Assembly (NCBI RefSeq): GCF_900111025.1
Contig: NZ_FOFN01000001.1
Span: forward strand, 248,001 to 312,000
Source of the DNA: Hyunsoonleella jejuensis
GTDB taxonomy: Bacteria; Bacteroidota; Bacteroidia; Flavobacteriales; Flavobacteriaceae
Direction: 5' to 3'
Length of the DNA stretch: 64,000 nucleotides
Shown here: piece after piece, positions 18,568 to 28,554 of the stretch
Numbering within the stretch: position 1 is the first letter of the stretch
Layout of the letters: each line of letters opens with the position of its first letter
Made by a program: the position numbers and the translations under genes
The notes under the pieces: model-generated
The model's database searches: none
The model's input: the letters and a program-made list of their open reading frames with translations, nothing else
What the model was told of the DNA's origin: nothing

Positions 18568-18606
18568 CCTTGCTCTAGTTTTTTAAAAACTTTTGCAAGG
18601 TTTTTT
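18568..18606. terminator. Terminator, probably bidirectional
   Basis: CCTTGC (18568-18573) pairs with GCAAGG (18595-18600), with an inner AGTTTTT/AAAAACT stem, followed by six T residues on the plus strand and ATTTTTA on the minus strand. It can end the ABC transporter gene (minus) and any small plus-strand transcript. Confidence 0.7.
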
Positions 18607-18609
18607 GGT

Positions 18610-20283
18610 TTATACTCCTTTTGGAATGGCGTCAATCAATTTTTTGGTGTATGCTTTTTTGGGTTTGGCATATATATCGTCGGCATCACCTAGTTCCTCT
18701 ATTTGTCCTTTATTCATTACTAAAAGTTGATCTGCCATATACTTTACAACTGCCAAATCGTGAGATATAAAAATATATGTAAATCCAAAATCTGCTTTTA
18801 ACTCATTTAATAAATTCAATACCTGTGCCTGTACGGATATATCTAAAGCAGAAACAGACTCGTCGCAAACAATTAATTTTGGTTGAAGCGCAATAGTTCT
18901 GGCAATACCAATACGTTGGCGTTGTCCGCCAGAAAACTCATGAGGATATCTATTGAAATGGACTTTGGATAAGCCTACACGTTGTAAAATTTCTAACACT
19001 TTTTCTTGACGTTCTTCATCTGAATTAAAAAGCTGATGTACTTTCATGGGTTCCATGATAGCTTTTCCTATTGGTATTCTTGGGTTTAGAGATGCAAACG
19101 GGTCTTGAAAAATAATTTGAATATCTTTTCTCAATTTCCGAGTATCAATTGCCGATAATTTAGTGATGTCAACACCCTGATACAAAATAGTTCCGGAAGT
19201 AGCTTTATCTAATTGCAATATGGCATTTCCAAGTGTTGATTTACCGCAGCCTGATTCTCCAACCAAACCTAAGGTTTCACCTTCATAAAGTTTAAAACTT
19301 ACGCCATTTACTGCTTTAAACATTTTAGGCTTAGAAAACCATCCTGATTTTGAAATATATGTTTTCTCTACATTATGCACTTCTAACAATGGAGGCTTAC
19401 TATACAACACAGCATGCGCTTTTTTCCTTTCTTCCGAAGTTATGATTTCAGACTTAGGTTTTTTGTTTAAAAAATCTTGAATTGTTGGTAATACTTTAAG
19501 TCGCTCATTAAGAGAGGGACGGGAATTTATTAGCGCTTTTGTATAATTATTTTTTGGGTTTTTAAAAATGCGCTCTACATTTCCCTGTTCCACAATTTCA
19601 CCTTTATACATTACTAACACTCTATCTGCAATTTCAGAGATTAAAGCCAAATCATGTGATATAAAAATAATGCTCATTTTAGTATCCTCCTGCAGTTCTT
19701 TTAGTAAGCCAATAATTTCATTTTGAACTGTCACGTCCAAGGCCGTTGTTGGTTCATCAGCAATTAAAACATCTGGCTTACAGGCAATAGCCATAGCAAT
19801 CATTACCCGTTGCTTTTGTCCACCAGAAATTTCATGTGGGTAAGAGGAAAACACACGCGCGATATTAGGCAGCTTCACCTTATCAAATAAGGATAAGGTT
19901 TCGTTCTTAGCTTCAGTATTTGAAAGATTAGTGTGCTGTAATAGAATTTCTTGTACCTGTTTCCCACAGGTCATAGATGGATTTAACGAACTCATTGGTT
20001 CTTGAAAAATCATCGCTATTTTATGCCCTCTAATATTTTGAAGCCCTTTATTTGAAAGTTGTGTTAAATCCAAGCCATTAAAAGAAATACTACCAGTTGG
20101 AATAGTAGCAATACCTTTTGGAAGCAATCCTAAAATAGCCAAAGATGACACCGATTTTCCAGAACCGGATTCACCAACAATACCAAGAATTTCATTTTTT
20201 TTAAGGTGATATGAAATGTTGTGTATCACTTCATTTCCTTTAAAGGCAATAGAAAGATTATTTATTGATAAAATGGAATTCAT
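18610..20283 (-). CDS. Peptide/nickel-type ABC transporter, fused dual ATPase
   Basis: Cytoplasmic ATP-binding protein with two NBDs in one chain, like DppD-DppF or YejF, energising uptake of peptides or similar solutes. The start is set at [16 protein letters not shown] (20283); the in-frame 16 residues before it look non-family. NBD1 has [24 protein letters not shown] and [14 protein letters not shown]2 (from about residue 300) has [11 protein letters not shown], the [10 protein letters not shown] segment, [16 protein letters not shown] and [10 protein letters not shown]. The oligopeptide-binding C-terminal motif follows each domain. No permease or binding-protein gene is adjacent, so partners are encoded elsewhere. 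Confidence 0.92.
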   Translation of the reverse strand: MNSILSINNLSIAFKGNEVIHNISYHLKKNEILGIVGESGSGKSVSSLAILGLLPKGIATIPTGSISFNGLDLTQLSNKGLQNIRGHKIAMIFQEPMSSLNPSMTCGKQVQEILLQHTNLSNTEAKNETLSLFDKVKLPNIARVFSSYPHEISGGQKQRVMIAMAIACKPDVLIADEPTTALDVTVQNEIIGLLKELQEDTKMSIIFISHDLALISEIADRVLVMYKGEIVEQGNVERIFKNPKNNYTKALINSRPSLNERLKVLPTIQDFLNKKPKSEIITSEERKKAHAVLYSKPPLLEVHNVEKTYISKSGWFSKPKMFKAVNGVSFKLYEGETLGLVGESGCGKSTLGNAILQLDKATSGTILYQGVDITKLSAIDTRKLRKDIQIIFQDPFASLNPRIPIGKAIMEPMKVHQLFNSDEERQEKVLEILQRVGLSKVHFNRYPHEFSGGQRQRIGIARTIALQPKLIVCDESVSALDISVQAQVLNLLNELKADFGFTYIFISHDLAVVKYMADQLLVMNKGQIEELGDADDIYAKPKKAYTKKLIDAIPKGV

Positions 20284-20491
20284 TAAAAAGCTTATGGCTA
20301 CAATCCCAAAGATACTCATTTGAGTCATCACGGTGCAATGTAGAATAAAATTTAAACGTAAGTTTTTTCTTCAGTATAAATAAGGATAACCCATAAATTA
20401 CACATTCATCTGAAAATCAACAAATAAAGTCAGGGTTTTCTGAAATAAAAATACTATTTTCATCACCTATTAACCTTGTTAACCAACCCAA

Positions 20492-23400
20492 ATGAAAAAG
20501 ATTGCTTTTACCCTCGTGGTAGTCTTCAATGTTTTGTTTACTTTTTCTCAACAAAACCAAAGTCCAAAAAGAATATCAATTGCTAACCCTTCGCAAAACA
20601 CCCTTCAAAAAATTCAAAAAGCAGGTATAGACTTATCCTGTGGCCCAAGATTTATTAATAATAATTTAGAAATGGAGCTGGGATATGAAGAACTACAAGC
20701 TTTAAAGAAAAATGGCATATCCTATCAAGTGCTCATCAATAATCTAACAAAGTATTATAGCGATAGAAATACTTTTGATTTACCGATTGCTAAAAATGAA
20801 TTAAGAAGCTTAAAGAAAAAACCAAAGAAACAATTTGACGGTTCTACATCAACCCAAAAAAGTTTAAGCCTTCAAAATATTTTGGTTGGTAACCCAACAC
20901 AACATGATGAGTGTAGCGAAATCAATTGGCCAGTTCCTTCAAACTTTCAATTGGGAAGTATGGGAGGCTGCTTAACAGTTAGTGAAGCTCTGGCCCAGTT
21001 AGATTTAATGCGCAGCTTATATCCCAATATTATTTCAGTTAAAACAGATGCTTCCCCTACAGGACAAACTACTCACGGGAATTCAACTGGAAGCACTACA
21101 TGGCCAGGACAGACAGTTTATTATGTTAGGATTTCTGATAATCCAGATATTGACGAACCATCAGAACCTGAAACACTAATTACAGGAATGACGCACTCGA
21201 GAGAAGTGAATAGTTTAATGAATGTAATGTACTTCATGTGGTATATCCTTGAAAATTATAATAGTGATCCTTTTATAAAAAATGTTGTTGATAACCAAGA
21301 ACTATACTTCATTCCTATTGTTAATCCTGATGGTTTGAGATGGAACGAGGTAATTGCTCCTAATGGAGGCGGTTTGCAACGTAAAAATTTAAGACCTGGA
21401 GTTGCAGATAACGGTTCAACTGGAACCTCAAATAACGTTAGAGGAGTAGATTTAAATAGAAATTTCAATTACTATTGGGGTTGGGATGATGCAGGCTCAT
21501 CTCCAACATCTAGCAGTAACACCTACAGAGGACCTTCTGCAGGTTCTGAACCAGAAACACAAATATTACAAGATTTCGTGCTAAATCATGACATAAAAGT
21601 AGCTGTTAACCATCATGGTGGACTAAACTCAATAGTAACGTCATCCTACAATGGTAGTGTTTCAGCAGCCGATTCTGGCAGAGAAGATGAATATGCTAAA
21701 ATATGTCATGATTTAACCCACTACAACAGATATATTTATGGATCTGCTCCAAACACGTTATATGAAGCTAACGGAGACACAAATGATTGGATGCTTGGAG
21801 GTTCACCCGTATCATCGGGTGGACAAACTAGTTCTGGTTCAGGAAAGGATGTTTTAGCATTTGCTCCCGAAAATGGAGATGATTTTTGGCCTGCTCCTTC
21901 TCAAATTACACCTATTGCACAAAGAGCATTACGAATGAATTTTCTTTCCGTATTATATTCTGGAAAATTTGCCAAACTTCATGACTTAAACTTAAGTACT
22001 ATTTCTTCCACTTCCGGAAATTTAACGTTTGGTGTTGAATACTTAGGAAAAACGTACGATGATATAACACTAAGCGTAACTCCTGTTTCTTCAAATATAA
22101 CCTCTATCAGCTCCCCTTCAACCCAATCTGGATGGACAAAACTAGAACAAAGAAACTTAAGTGTGCCATATACTCTTGATCCCGGTATTCTACCTAATGA
22201 TGAAATAGAATTTCAGGTAACTTTGAGTAATAATGAATTTGTACTTTATCAGGCTAACTATGTTAAATATTATCAGGCTAACGTATTATTTTCTGATAAT
22301 CCTGATGTTACCGGTACTTCTAACTGGACGACCTCAGGAGGCAGTTGGGGAACAACTTCAGATGCTTATTCTGGTTCTACAGCTATTACAGATTCTCCAT
22401 CAGGCTCATACAATAACAATGAAAATAAATCCATAACCTTAAATTCAACTATTGACTTATCAGGAACTTCACAGGTGTTAGTTCAATATTATGCAAAATG
22501 GGATTTAGAACGTAATTATGATTTAGTACAAATTGAGGCTAGTACAAATAGTGGTGGCAGTTGGACAGCTCTTTGTGGCAATTACAATAAACCTGCTGCT
22601 GGATTTGATACCAATTTTCATTTAAACAAAAATACCTCAACCTTTAGAAACCATCAATCCGCCAATGGAGATATAATTTATGACGGAGATACCATGGATA
22701 AATGGGTGATGGAAGAAATTTATATTAATGCTACAGAAAACACGTTTCTGCTAGGGCAAAACAATGTACAATTTCGTTTTAGATTAAAAAGTGATAGCCT
22801 AAACAGAGAAGATGACCTAACCACTACTTTTGATGGCTTCATTTTTGATGATTTTAAGATAATAAGTATTCAAACACCTTGTGTTTTATCAGTTCCTGCA
22901 GCGGTTGCAATAAACAGTATAGCGGAAGCTTCAGCTGCTATTTCATGGGATCTTATTCCATCTGCGACATACGATTTAAGATATCGCGAAGTTGGTTCTC
23001 AAAACTGGACAGATGTAAACGGATTATCTACCCCGAATTATGATATCACAGGTTTAACAAACGTAACTGATTACGAAGTGCAAGTACGTTCAAACTGTAG
23101 CACTAATAGTTCAGCTTATTCTAGCGTAATTACATTCACCACTTTAGATGTTCAATTAAATTATTGCGCCTCTGCAAGCACCAATGTAAACGACGAGTTT
23201 ATTAGTAGAGTACAACTAAATACGATAAATAATACCTCTGGAGCCCAATTTTATTCAGATTTCACTAATATTTCTACATCATTAGAAAAGGGTACTCAGT
23301 ATACTATTACAATCACCCCAACTTGGACTGGACAGGTATATACTGAAGCTTACTCTGTTTGGATAGATTACAATAGAGATGGAGATTTTGAGGATGCAGG

Positions 23401-26119
23401 GGAACAAGTCTTTACCCAAAGTCCTACTAATGCCTCAAGTGTTAGTGGAAGTTTTACTGTTCCTGCAAGTGCGGTGGAAAATTCAACAAGAATGCGTGTA
23501 TCTATGCAGTATAATGCTATACCAACTTCTTGTCAAACCTTCCAATTTGGTGAGGTAGAAGATTATACAATAATCGTTGAAGGTGCTGGTCCAGATGTTA
23601 CACCACCTGTTATTACCTTAAATGGAGCATCACCCGTAAGCGTTACAATCGGAGGAACATATTCAGAAGAAGGCGCTACTGCAACAGATAATATAGATGG
23701 AGATATTTCGGCAAACATAGTTGTTGGTGGAGATACTATTGATGTTAACACATTAGGAAGCTACACTATAACGTATGATGTGAGCGATGCAGCAGGAAAT
23801 GCAGCAACACAAGTAACTAGGACTGTAAATGTAGTAGAAGCTGTTCCTGGATGTTCTGGAGGTATTGCCGTATTTCCGTACACACAAGGTTTTGAAGGCT
23901 CTATTGGGGATTGGAGTCAATCTTCAGCTGATGACTTAGATTGGTTGGTAAATTCAAATAATACACCATCTAATAACACAGGACCTTCTGGAGCAGTTCA
24001 AGGGAGTAGTTATATTTATGTAGAAGCATCAGGAAACAATACAGGATACCCAAACAAAAGAGCCATTATTAATTCACCTTGTTTTGATTTGTCAAATGCA
24101 ACAGGAGCAGATTTTTCATTTCAGTACCATATGTTTGGAGCTGCTGATATGGGAACAATCGATTTGGAAATTAGTAATGATGATGGTGCTTCTTGGATTA
24201 GTATTTGGAATCAATCTGGAAATCAAGGCAATTCATGGTTTGTAGTTAATTTAGACTTGAGCACCTATGCAGGTGGAAGCATCCAACTTAGATTTAATCG
24301 ATTCGTTGGAAGTACATGGCAAGCAGATATTGCCATAGATGATATAAACTTAACAACTATTGAAGAAGATACTATAGCTCCGGTGATTACATTAATAGGC
24401 GCTTCGAGCATAGATCTAGATGTTGGAGGCACCTATAACGAACAGGGAGCTACCGCAACCGATAACATTGATGGCGATATCTCTGCAAGTATCGTAATTG
24501 GTGGTGATGTCGTGGATACTAATATTGCAGGTACATATATGGTTACCTATAACGTTAGCGATGCCGCTGGAAATGCTGCAACGCAGGTAACACGAACCGT
24601 AAACGTTATTCCGGATACCACCGCGCCAGTGATTACCTTAATAGGCGCTTCGAGCATAGATCTAGATGTTGGAGGTACGTATAATGAACAAGGCGCTACC
24701 GCATCCGATAACATTGATGGCAATATCTCTGCAAGTATCGTAATTGGTGGTGATGTCGTGGATACTAATATTGCCGGCACCTATGTGGTTACCTATAATG
24801 TAAGCGATGCCGCTGGAAATGCTGCAACACAAGTAACACGAACCGTAAACGTTATTCCGGATACCACCGCGCCAGTGATTACCTTAATAGGCGCTTCGAG
24901 CATAGATCTAGATGTTGGAGGTACATATACCGAACAGGGCGCTACCGCAACCGATAACATTGATGGCGATATCTCTGCAAGCATTGTAATTGGTGGTGAT
25001 GTCGTGGATACTAATATTGCAGGTACCTTTATTGTTACCTATAACGTTAGCGATGCCGCTGGAAATGCTGCAACACAAGTTACACGAACCGTAAACGTTA
25101 TTCCGGATACTACAGCTCCGGTGATTGCCTTAATAGGTGCTTCAAGCATAGATCTAAATGTAGGAGGTACATATACCGAACAGGGCGCTACCGCAACCGA
25201 TAACATTGATGGCGATATCTCTGCAAGTATCGTAATTGGTGGTGATGTCGTGGATACTAATATTGCAGGTACATATATGGTTACCTATAACGTTAGCGAT
25301 GCCGCTGGAAATGCTGCAACGCAGGTTGCTCGAACTATAAATGTAAATGCCATTCCAACAGATGTTGTACTCCATCAAGGTTTCTTTGAAACAGGACTTG
25401 ACGGCTGGACAGACGGAGGAAGTGATTGTGCACGACGTCAGGACACAAGGTCTTATGAAGGAATTTATTCAGTAAGAATACGGGATAATTCTGGTACAGC
25501 TTCAGCAATGACATATTCAAATGTTGATATAACAGGATTCGCAGAAGTGCAGGTTAACTTTTATTTCTATGTGGTTAGTATGGAAAATAATGAAGACTTT
25601 TGGTTGCGTTACTATAATGGATCGTCTTGGACTACTATAGAAACATGGGCTAGAGGTATAGATATCAACAATGACACGTTTTACAATGCTACCGTTGTGA
25701 TTCCTGCTTCTGTTTACAATTTTGCTTCTAATTCAGGGTTTAGATTCCAATGTGATGCATCAGGTAATAACGACCAGATTTTTATTGATCAGGTAACAAT
25801 TACCGGGTTGTCTTCAGCAAGTGGAAGTAATAATACCTTAACTAACTTAGGAGGAACTACCAAAACAGGTACCGATAAATATTTTGATGAAGAAGAGGAA
25901 TTCATAGTTTATCCAAATCCGGTTAAAGGTATTGAACTTAATGTATTTGTACCTGGAACAGATATCTTTGACTTCAAGATTATAAATATGCTAGGACAAA
26001 TAGTAGCAGAAGGAAAATCTGAAGGCAAGATTATGGTTGATAGAATAGAAAGTGGCGTCTATATCATAGAAGTTAATGATGGTGATGAATTAATGACCAA
26101 GCGCTTTATTAAGGAATAA
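20492..26119 (+). CDS. Secreted M14 zinc carboxypeptidase with Ig-like repeats and T9SS sorting tail
   Basis: An 1875-residue exported protein. Signal peptide 1-20; pro-region to about 150; M14 domain about 160-490 with likely zinc ligands H235 and E238 (THSREVNSL), GVDLNRNF near 318, a third histidine in NHHGG (374-375), and catalytic Glu 460 (FAPENG). Then come a MAM-like jelly roll (about 600-790), a fibronectin-III-like domain (about 800-890), and a GEVEDY-type domain ending near 1030. One DUF5011-like Ig domain (about 1035-1110), another MAM-like segment, and four near-identical 82-residue Ig-like repeats (1293-1620) follow. The last 75 residues (YPNPVKG, LGQIVAEG, ESGVYIIEV, KRFIKE) are a type IX secretion tail. 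Probably cell-surface or secreted peptide degradation. Confidence 0.9.
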   Translation: MKKIAFTLVVVFNVLFTFSQQNQSPKRISIANPSQNTLQKIQKAGIDLSCGPRFINNNLEMELGYEELQALKKNGISYQVLINNLTKYYSDRNTFDLPIAKNELRSLKKKPKKQFDGSTSTQKSLSLQNILVGNPTQHDECSEINWPVPSNFQLGSMGGCLTVSEALAQLDLMRSLYPNIISVKTDASPTGQTTHGNSTGSTTWPGQTVYYVRISDNPDIDEPSEPETLITGMTHSREVNSLMNVMYFMWYILENYNSDPFIKNVVDNQELYFIPIVNPDGLRWNEVIAPNGGGLQRKNLRPGVADNGSTGTSNNVRGVDLNRNFNYYWGWDDAGSSPTSSSNTYRGPSAGSEPETQILQDFVLNHDIKVAVNHHGGLNSIVTSSYNGSVSAADSGREDEYAKICHDLTHYNRYIYGSAPNTLYEANGDTNDWMLGGSPVSSGGQTSSGSGKDVLAFAPENGDDFWPAPSQITPIAQRALRMNFLSVLYSGKFAKLHDLNLSTISSTSGNLTFGVEYLGKTYDDITLSVTPVSSNITSISSPSTQSGWTKLEQRNLSVPYTLDPGILPNDEIEFQVTLSNNEFVLYQANYVKYYQANVLFSDNPDVTGTSNWTTSGGSWGTTSDAYSGSTAITDSPSGSYNNNENKSITLNSTIDLSGTSQVLVQYYAKWDLERNYDLVQIEASTNSGGSWTALCGNYNKPAAGFDTNFHLNKNTSTFRNHQSANGDIIYDGDTMDKWVMEEIYINATENTFLLGQNNVQFRFRLKSDSLNREDDLTTTFDGFIFDDFKIISIQTPCVLSVPAAVAINSIAEASAAISWDLIPSATYDLRYREVGSQNWTDVNGLSTPNYDITGLTNVTDYEVQVRSNCSTNSSAYSSVITFTTLDVQLNYCASASTNVNDEFISRVQLNTINNTSGAQFYSDFTNISTSLEKGTQYTITITPTWTGQVYTEAYSVWIDYNRDGDFEDAGEQVFTQSPTNASSVSGSFTVPASAVENSTRMRVSMQYNAIPTSCQTFQFGEVEDYTIIVEGAGPDVTPPVITLNGASPVSVTIGGTYSEEGATATDNIDGDISANIVVGGDTIDVNTLGSYTITYDVSDAAGNAATQVTRTVNVVEAVPGCSGGIAVFPYTQGFEGSIGDWSQSSADDLDWLVNSNNTPSNNTGPSGAVQGSSYIYVEASGNNTGYPNKRAIINSPCFDLSNATGADFSFQYHMFGAADMGTIDLEISNDDGASWISIWNQSGNQGNSWFVVNLDLSTYAGGSIQLRFNRFVGSTWQADIAIDDINLTTIEEDTIAPVITLIGASSIDLDVGGTYNEQGATATDNIDGDISASIVIGGDVVDTNIAGTYMVTYNVSDAAGNAATQVTRTVNVIPDTTAPVITLIGASSIDLDVGGTYNEQGATASDNIDGNISASIVIGGDVVDTNIAGTYVVTYNVSDAAGNAATQVTRTVNVIPDTTAPVITLIGASSIDLDVGGTYTEQGATATDNIDGDISASIVIGGDVVDTNIAGTFIVTYNVSDAAGNAATQVTRTVNVIPDTTAPVIALIGASSIDLNVGGTYTEQGATATDNIDGDISASIVIGGDVVDTNIAGTYMVTYNVSDAAGNAATQVARTINVNAIPTDVVLHQGFFETGLDGWTDGGSDCARRQDTRSYEGIYSVRIRDNSGTASAMTYSNVDITGFAEVQVNFYFYVVSMENNEDFWLRYYNGSSWTTIETWARGIDINNDTFYNATVVIPASVYNFASNSGFRFQCDASGNNDQIFIDQVTITGLSSASGSNNTLTNLGGTTKTGTDKYFDEEEEFIVYPNPVKGIELNVFVPGTDIFDFKIINMLGQIVAEGKSEGKIMVDRIESGVYIIEVNDGDELMTKRFIKE
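24368..25351 (+). repeat. Four tandem 246-bp repeats (82 residues each)
   Basis: Units begin at 24368, 24614, 24860 and 25106, exactly 246 bp apart with no indels. Each encodes D-T-x-A-P-V-I-x-LIGASSIDL at the start and DAAGNAATQV near the end. The nucleotide sequence is nearly the same in all four, including synonymous positions, while the fifth domain copy at about 23596 is clearly diverged. That fits recent tandem expansion or homogenisation. Confidence 0.95.
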
Positions 26120-26136
26120 TTAATAGCAATTATTAC

Positions 26137-26171
26137 AAAAAAAGTCCAGATTTAAAATCTGGACTTTTTTT
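26137..26171. terminator. Bidirectional terminator
   Basis: Perfect 17-bp stem (arms 26137-26153 and 26155-26171, GTCCAGATTT core) with a 1-nt loop and A/T tracts at both ends. It lies between the convergent M14 gene and the exonuclease gene, whose stop codon overlaps its right edge. Confidence 0.88.
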
Positions 26172-26883
26172 ATATATGAATAATTTCATCTTCATTTAAT
26201 AAGTCATCTCCTCTTAGCCTCAGAAATATCTGCGCTACAGCAATAGTATCTTTTTCGCAATAGGTAATAATTCTATCAATATTACCTTCCTCATAATACA
26301 CACTATAAACTTCGCTGCCATCAATATCATCTTTAGGCGATGGAATGCCTAAAACGTTAGTTAATAATTTTAAGGAGGTATACGTTTTATAATCACCAAA
26401 CTTCCAAAGCTCTAGTGTATCTAGATGTGGAACTTCCCATGGCTTTTTACCAAAAAGGTTCAATTTATATGGCAGTTCGATATTATGGATAATCATACGG
26501 CGGGCGATATATGGAAAGTCAAATTCCTTGCCATTATGTGCGCACAATAGGTGTTTGTTTTGACTAAAATGTGTGATTAGCAGATTTTTAAAGTCTTTTA
26601 GAATTGTAATTTCGTCACCATAAAATGAGGTGCCTCTAAACATGCGTCGCTGTCCTTGAAAATTAAAATACCCTACCGAAATACATATAATTTTTCCAAA
26701 TTCTGCCCAAATTCCAGCTCTATCGTAAAACTCTTCAGGTGTAAATTCGTCTTTTCTTTGATATTGCGATTTACTCTCCCAAAGCGACTGCTTTACTTCA
26801 TCTAACTCAGAAAAATATCGGGTTTCTGGGACCGTTTCAATATCTAAAAATAATATGTCTTCAAGATTAAGTTTACGAATCAT
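26170..26883 (-). CDS. DnaQ/PolB-like 3'-5' exonuclease
   Basis: A 237-residue cytoplasmic RNase H-fold nuclease, related to the stand-alone PolB-type exonuclease domain (PF10108-like). The three exo motifs are visible: FLDIETVPE near residue 13 (Asp/Glu), CAHNGKEFDFPYIARR near 115 (Asp), and YCEKDTIAVAQIFLRL near 210 (Asp). A polymerase domain is absent. It probably trims DNA 3' ends in repair, but the substrate is not evident. Its start overlaps the upstream serine hydrolase gene by 11 bp, so the two are co-transcribed. Confidence 0.82.
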   Translation of the reverse strand: MIRKLNLEDILFLDIETVPETRYFSELDEVKQSLWESKSQYQRKDEFTPEEFYDRAGIWAEFGKIICISVGYFNFQGQRRMFRGTSFYGDEITILKDFKNLLITHFSQNKHLLCAHNGKEFDFPYIARRMIIHNIELPYKLNLFGKKPWEVPHLDTLELWKFGDYKTYTSLKLLTNVLGIPSPKDDIDGSEVYSVYYEEGNIDRIITYCEKDTIAVAQIFLRLRGDDLLNEDEIIHI

Positions 26884-28030
26884 TATGCATCATTTTATAA
26901 GCTTCTTCAATATAAATATCAACGTCAGACTGAAATTCTCCAACGTACGATTGAGGCACTCGTTTATGGCCCAACCGAACAATAATTACATTATCTTTTC
27001 TATTAACGATTACCAACTGGCCTAAATGCCCTCGCATTACAAAAAAATCGTTCCCTTTTGAGTTATAAAGCCACATCCCATATCCATATTCTGGACTTTC
27101 AGGAAAACGTGGTTTTATGGATGTTTCAATAAAAGTAGAATCCAACAATTCCTTATCTTTCCATTTACCATGGTCTTTATAAAGCTTTCCTAATCGCGCA
27201 AAATCTTTGGCATTACTAGCTATACAGCAATAGGCTTTTACCAAATCGTTTTCCTCACTATCTATTTGCCAAAGCGCCTCGTTTTCTGAACCTAAAGGTT
27301 TCCAGAGCTTATCTTCTAAATACTTATAAAGTTTTTGGCCTGTTGCCTTTTCTATAACTAATGCTAACAATTGTGTGTCTCCACTAGCATATTTAAACCG
27401 TTGCCCCGGCTCGTCGACAACCTTTAGCCCAAGCATTACTTTTTTTAAATCATCATCAAAGTAAGCTCTAGTGGTAATTGACAATGGTGAGTAGTAAGCT
27501 TCGTCCCAATTGGTACCTGAGGCCATAGAAGATAAATCTCCTACCGTCATTTTTTTTGCTTTTCCTTCACAAAATTCTGGTAGAAAATCACAAACAGGCT
27601 GATTTAAACTCTTTATATACCCTTCCATAATGGCTTTTCCTAACATGGCAGACACATAGCTTTTTGCCATGGAAAAAGAATTGGATTTAGAATTTTCATC
27701 AAAACCATCATAATAGTTTTCAAACCAAATACTATCGTTTTTAATTATAACATAAGCAATGGTGCCATATTCATTATTTACTTCTTTTAAAGCTTCGGTT
27801 TCAGAAACGATATTATAATTTTTATGATTTGGCCATGGCTGAGGTGTAGCATTTTCAATTAGTTGATTATCGAAATACTGGTAGTCTTCTAAATAAGCAG
27901 TTGTGTGCCCCTTTAAATATATAGTTCTTACGGCTTTGATGAGGTAATCTGTATCAGTGATGTATAATATGATAATTAGCGCAACAATAAATATGAGTAC
28001 CCATTTAAGAATTTTTCTTAAGAATTTCAT
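26873..28030 (-). CDS. Serine hydrolase, beta-lactamase class C/esterase family
   Basis: A 385-residue protein with an N-terminal membrane anchor (WVLIFIVALIIILYI, about 10-26), so membrane-attached with an extracytoplasmic catalytic domain. The nucleophile motif is SMAKSYVSAMLGKA (S-x-x-K) near residue 123. YASGDTQLL near 215 stands where the YxN motif is expected, with Ser-Gly in place of Asn. GHLGQLVIV near 330 replaces the KTG box. This fits the broad beta-lactamase-related group (esterases, D-aminopeptidases) rather than a true resistance enzyme. Substrate unknown. Gene pair with the exonuclease. Confidence 0.82.
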   Translation of the reverse strand: MKFLRKILKWVLIFIVALIIILYITDTDYLIKAVRTIYLKGHTTAYLEDYQYFDNQLIENATPQPWPNHKNYNIVSETEALKEVNNEYGTIAYVIIKNDSIWFENYYDGFDENSKSNSFSMAKSYVSAMLGKAIMEGYIKSLNQPVCDFLPEFCEGKAKKMTVGDLSSMASGTNWDEAYYSPLSITTRAYFDDDLKKVMLGLKVVDEPGQRFKYASGDTQLLALVIEKATGQKLYKYLEDKLWKPLGSENEALWQIDSEENDLVKAYCCIASNAKDFARLGKLYKDHGKWKDKELLDSTFIETSIKPRFPESPEYGYGMWLYNSKGNDFFVMRGHLGQLVIVNRKDNVIIVRLGHKRVPQSYVGEFQSDVDIYIEEAYKMMHNDS

Positions 28031-28080
28031 TATGTAAAATTAAACGTACATAAATATAGGAATTAAAGTTGAACCTACGC

Positions 28081-28554
28081 TTAAAATAAAGATTGCTGTT
28101 TATAAGGGCTCTCAAGCTCTAACAACCATTGTTTTCTATGAATTCCGCCTGCATATCCCATTAAACTACCATCACTCCCAATCACGCGATGGCAAGGCAC
28201 TACAATCCATAACGGATTTTTACCATTGGCATTGGCCACAGCTCTAATAGCCTTTATATCTCCGTATTGTTGTGCCAACTCCAGATACGAGATGGTTTTA
28301 CCATATGGTATCGTTTTAATTATGTCCCAAATTTTATTTTGAAAATCAGTACCTATTGGATTTAATTTTAGATGGAATACTTTTCGGGTACCATCAAAAT
28401 ATTCATTTAATTGTATGACGCAATCTTCGAGTATCTCAGGAATGACGTCTGTAATTTTTTCTTCGGAATTTAAAATGGAAACAGAAGAAATCCCATTTGC
28501 ATCACCAATAATTTTGGTATAACCCAAGGGGGAGTTGATGATGCACTCTTCCAT
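28081..28554 (-). CDS. ogt: Methylated-DNA--[protein]-cysteine S-methyltransferase
   Basis: DNA repair protein that removes alkyl groups from O6-alkylguanine by suicidal transfer to its own Cys. The 157 residues show the helix-turn-helix region (GKTISYLELAQQYGDIKAIRAVANANGKNP, about 85-114), with the Arg finger in it, and the acceptor Cys121 in IVVPCHRVIGSDGSLMGYAGG. It is Ogt-like, without an Ada metal domain. Its ATG overlaps the stop codon of the CNNM gene by one base (TAATG on the minus strand). Confidence 0.95.
   Translation of the reverse strand: MEECIINSPLGYTKIIGDANGISSVSILNSEEKITDVIPEILEDCVIQLNEYFDGTRKVFHLKLNPIGTDFQNKIWDIIKTIPYGKTISYLELAQQYGDIKAIRAVANANGKNPLWIVVPCHRVIGSDGSLMGYAGGIHRKQWLLELESPYKQQSLF

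Noticed and set aside
24368-25351. Regularly spaced repeats suggesting a CRISPR array
   Set aside because: Repeat length is 246 bp, fully coding in one frame, without spacers; no cas genes nearby.
26873-28030. Antibiotic-resistance class C beta-lactamase
   Set aside because: Only S-x-x-K is well kept; YxN and KTG boxes are replaced and the protein is membrane-anchored, so resistance is not supported.
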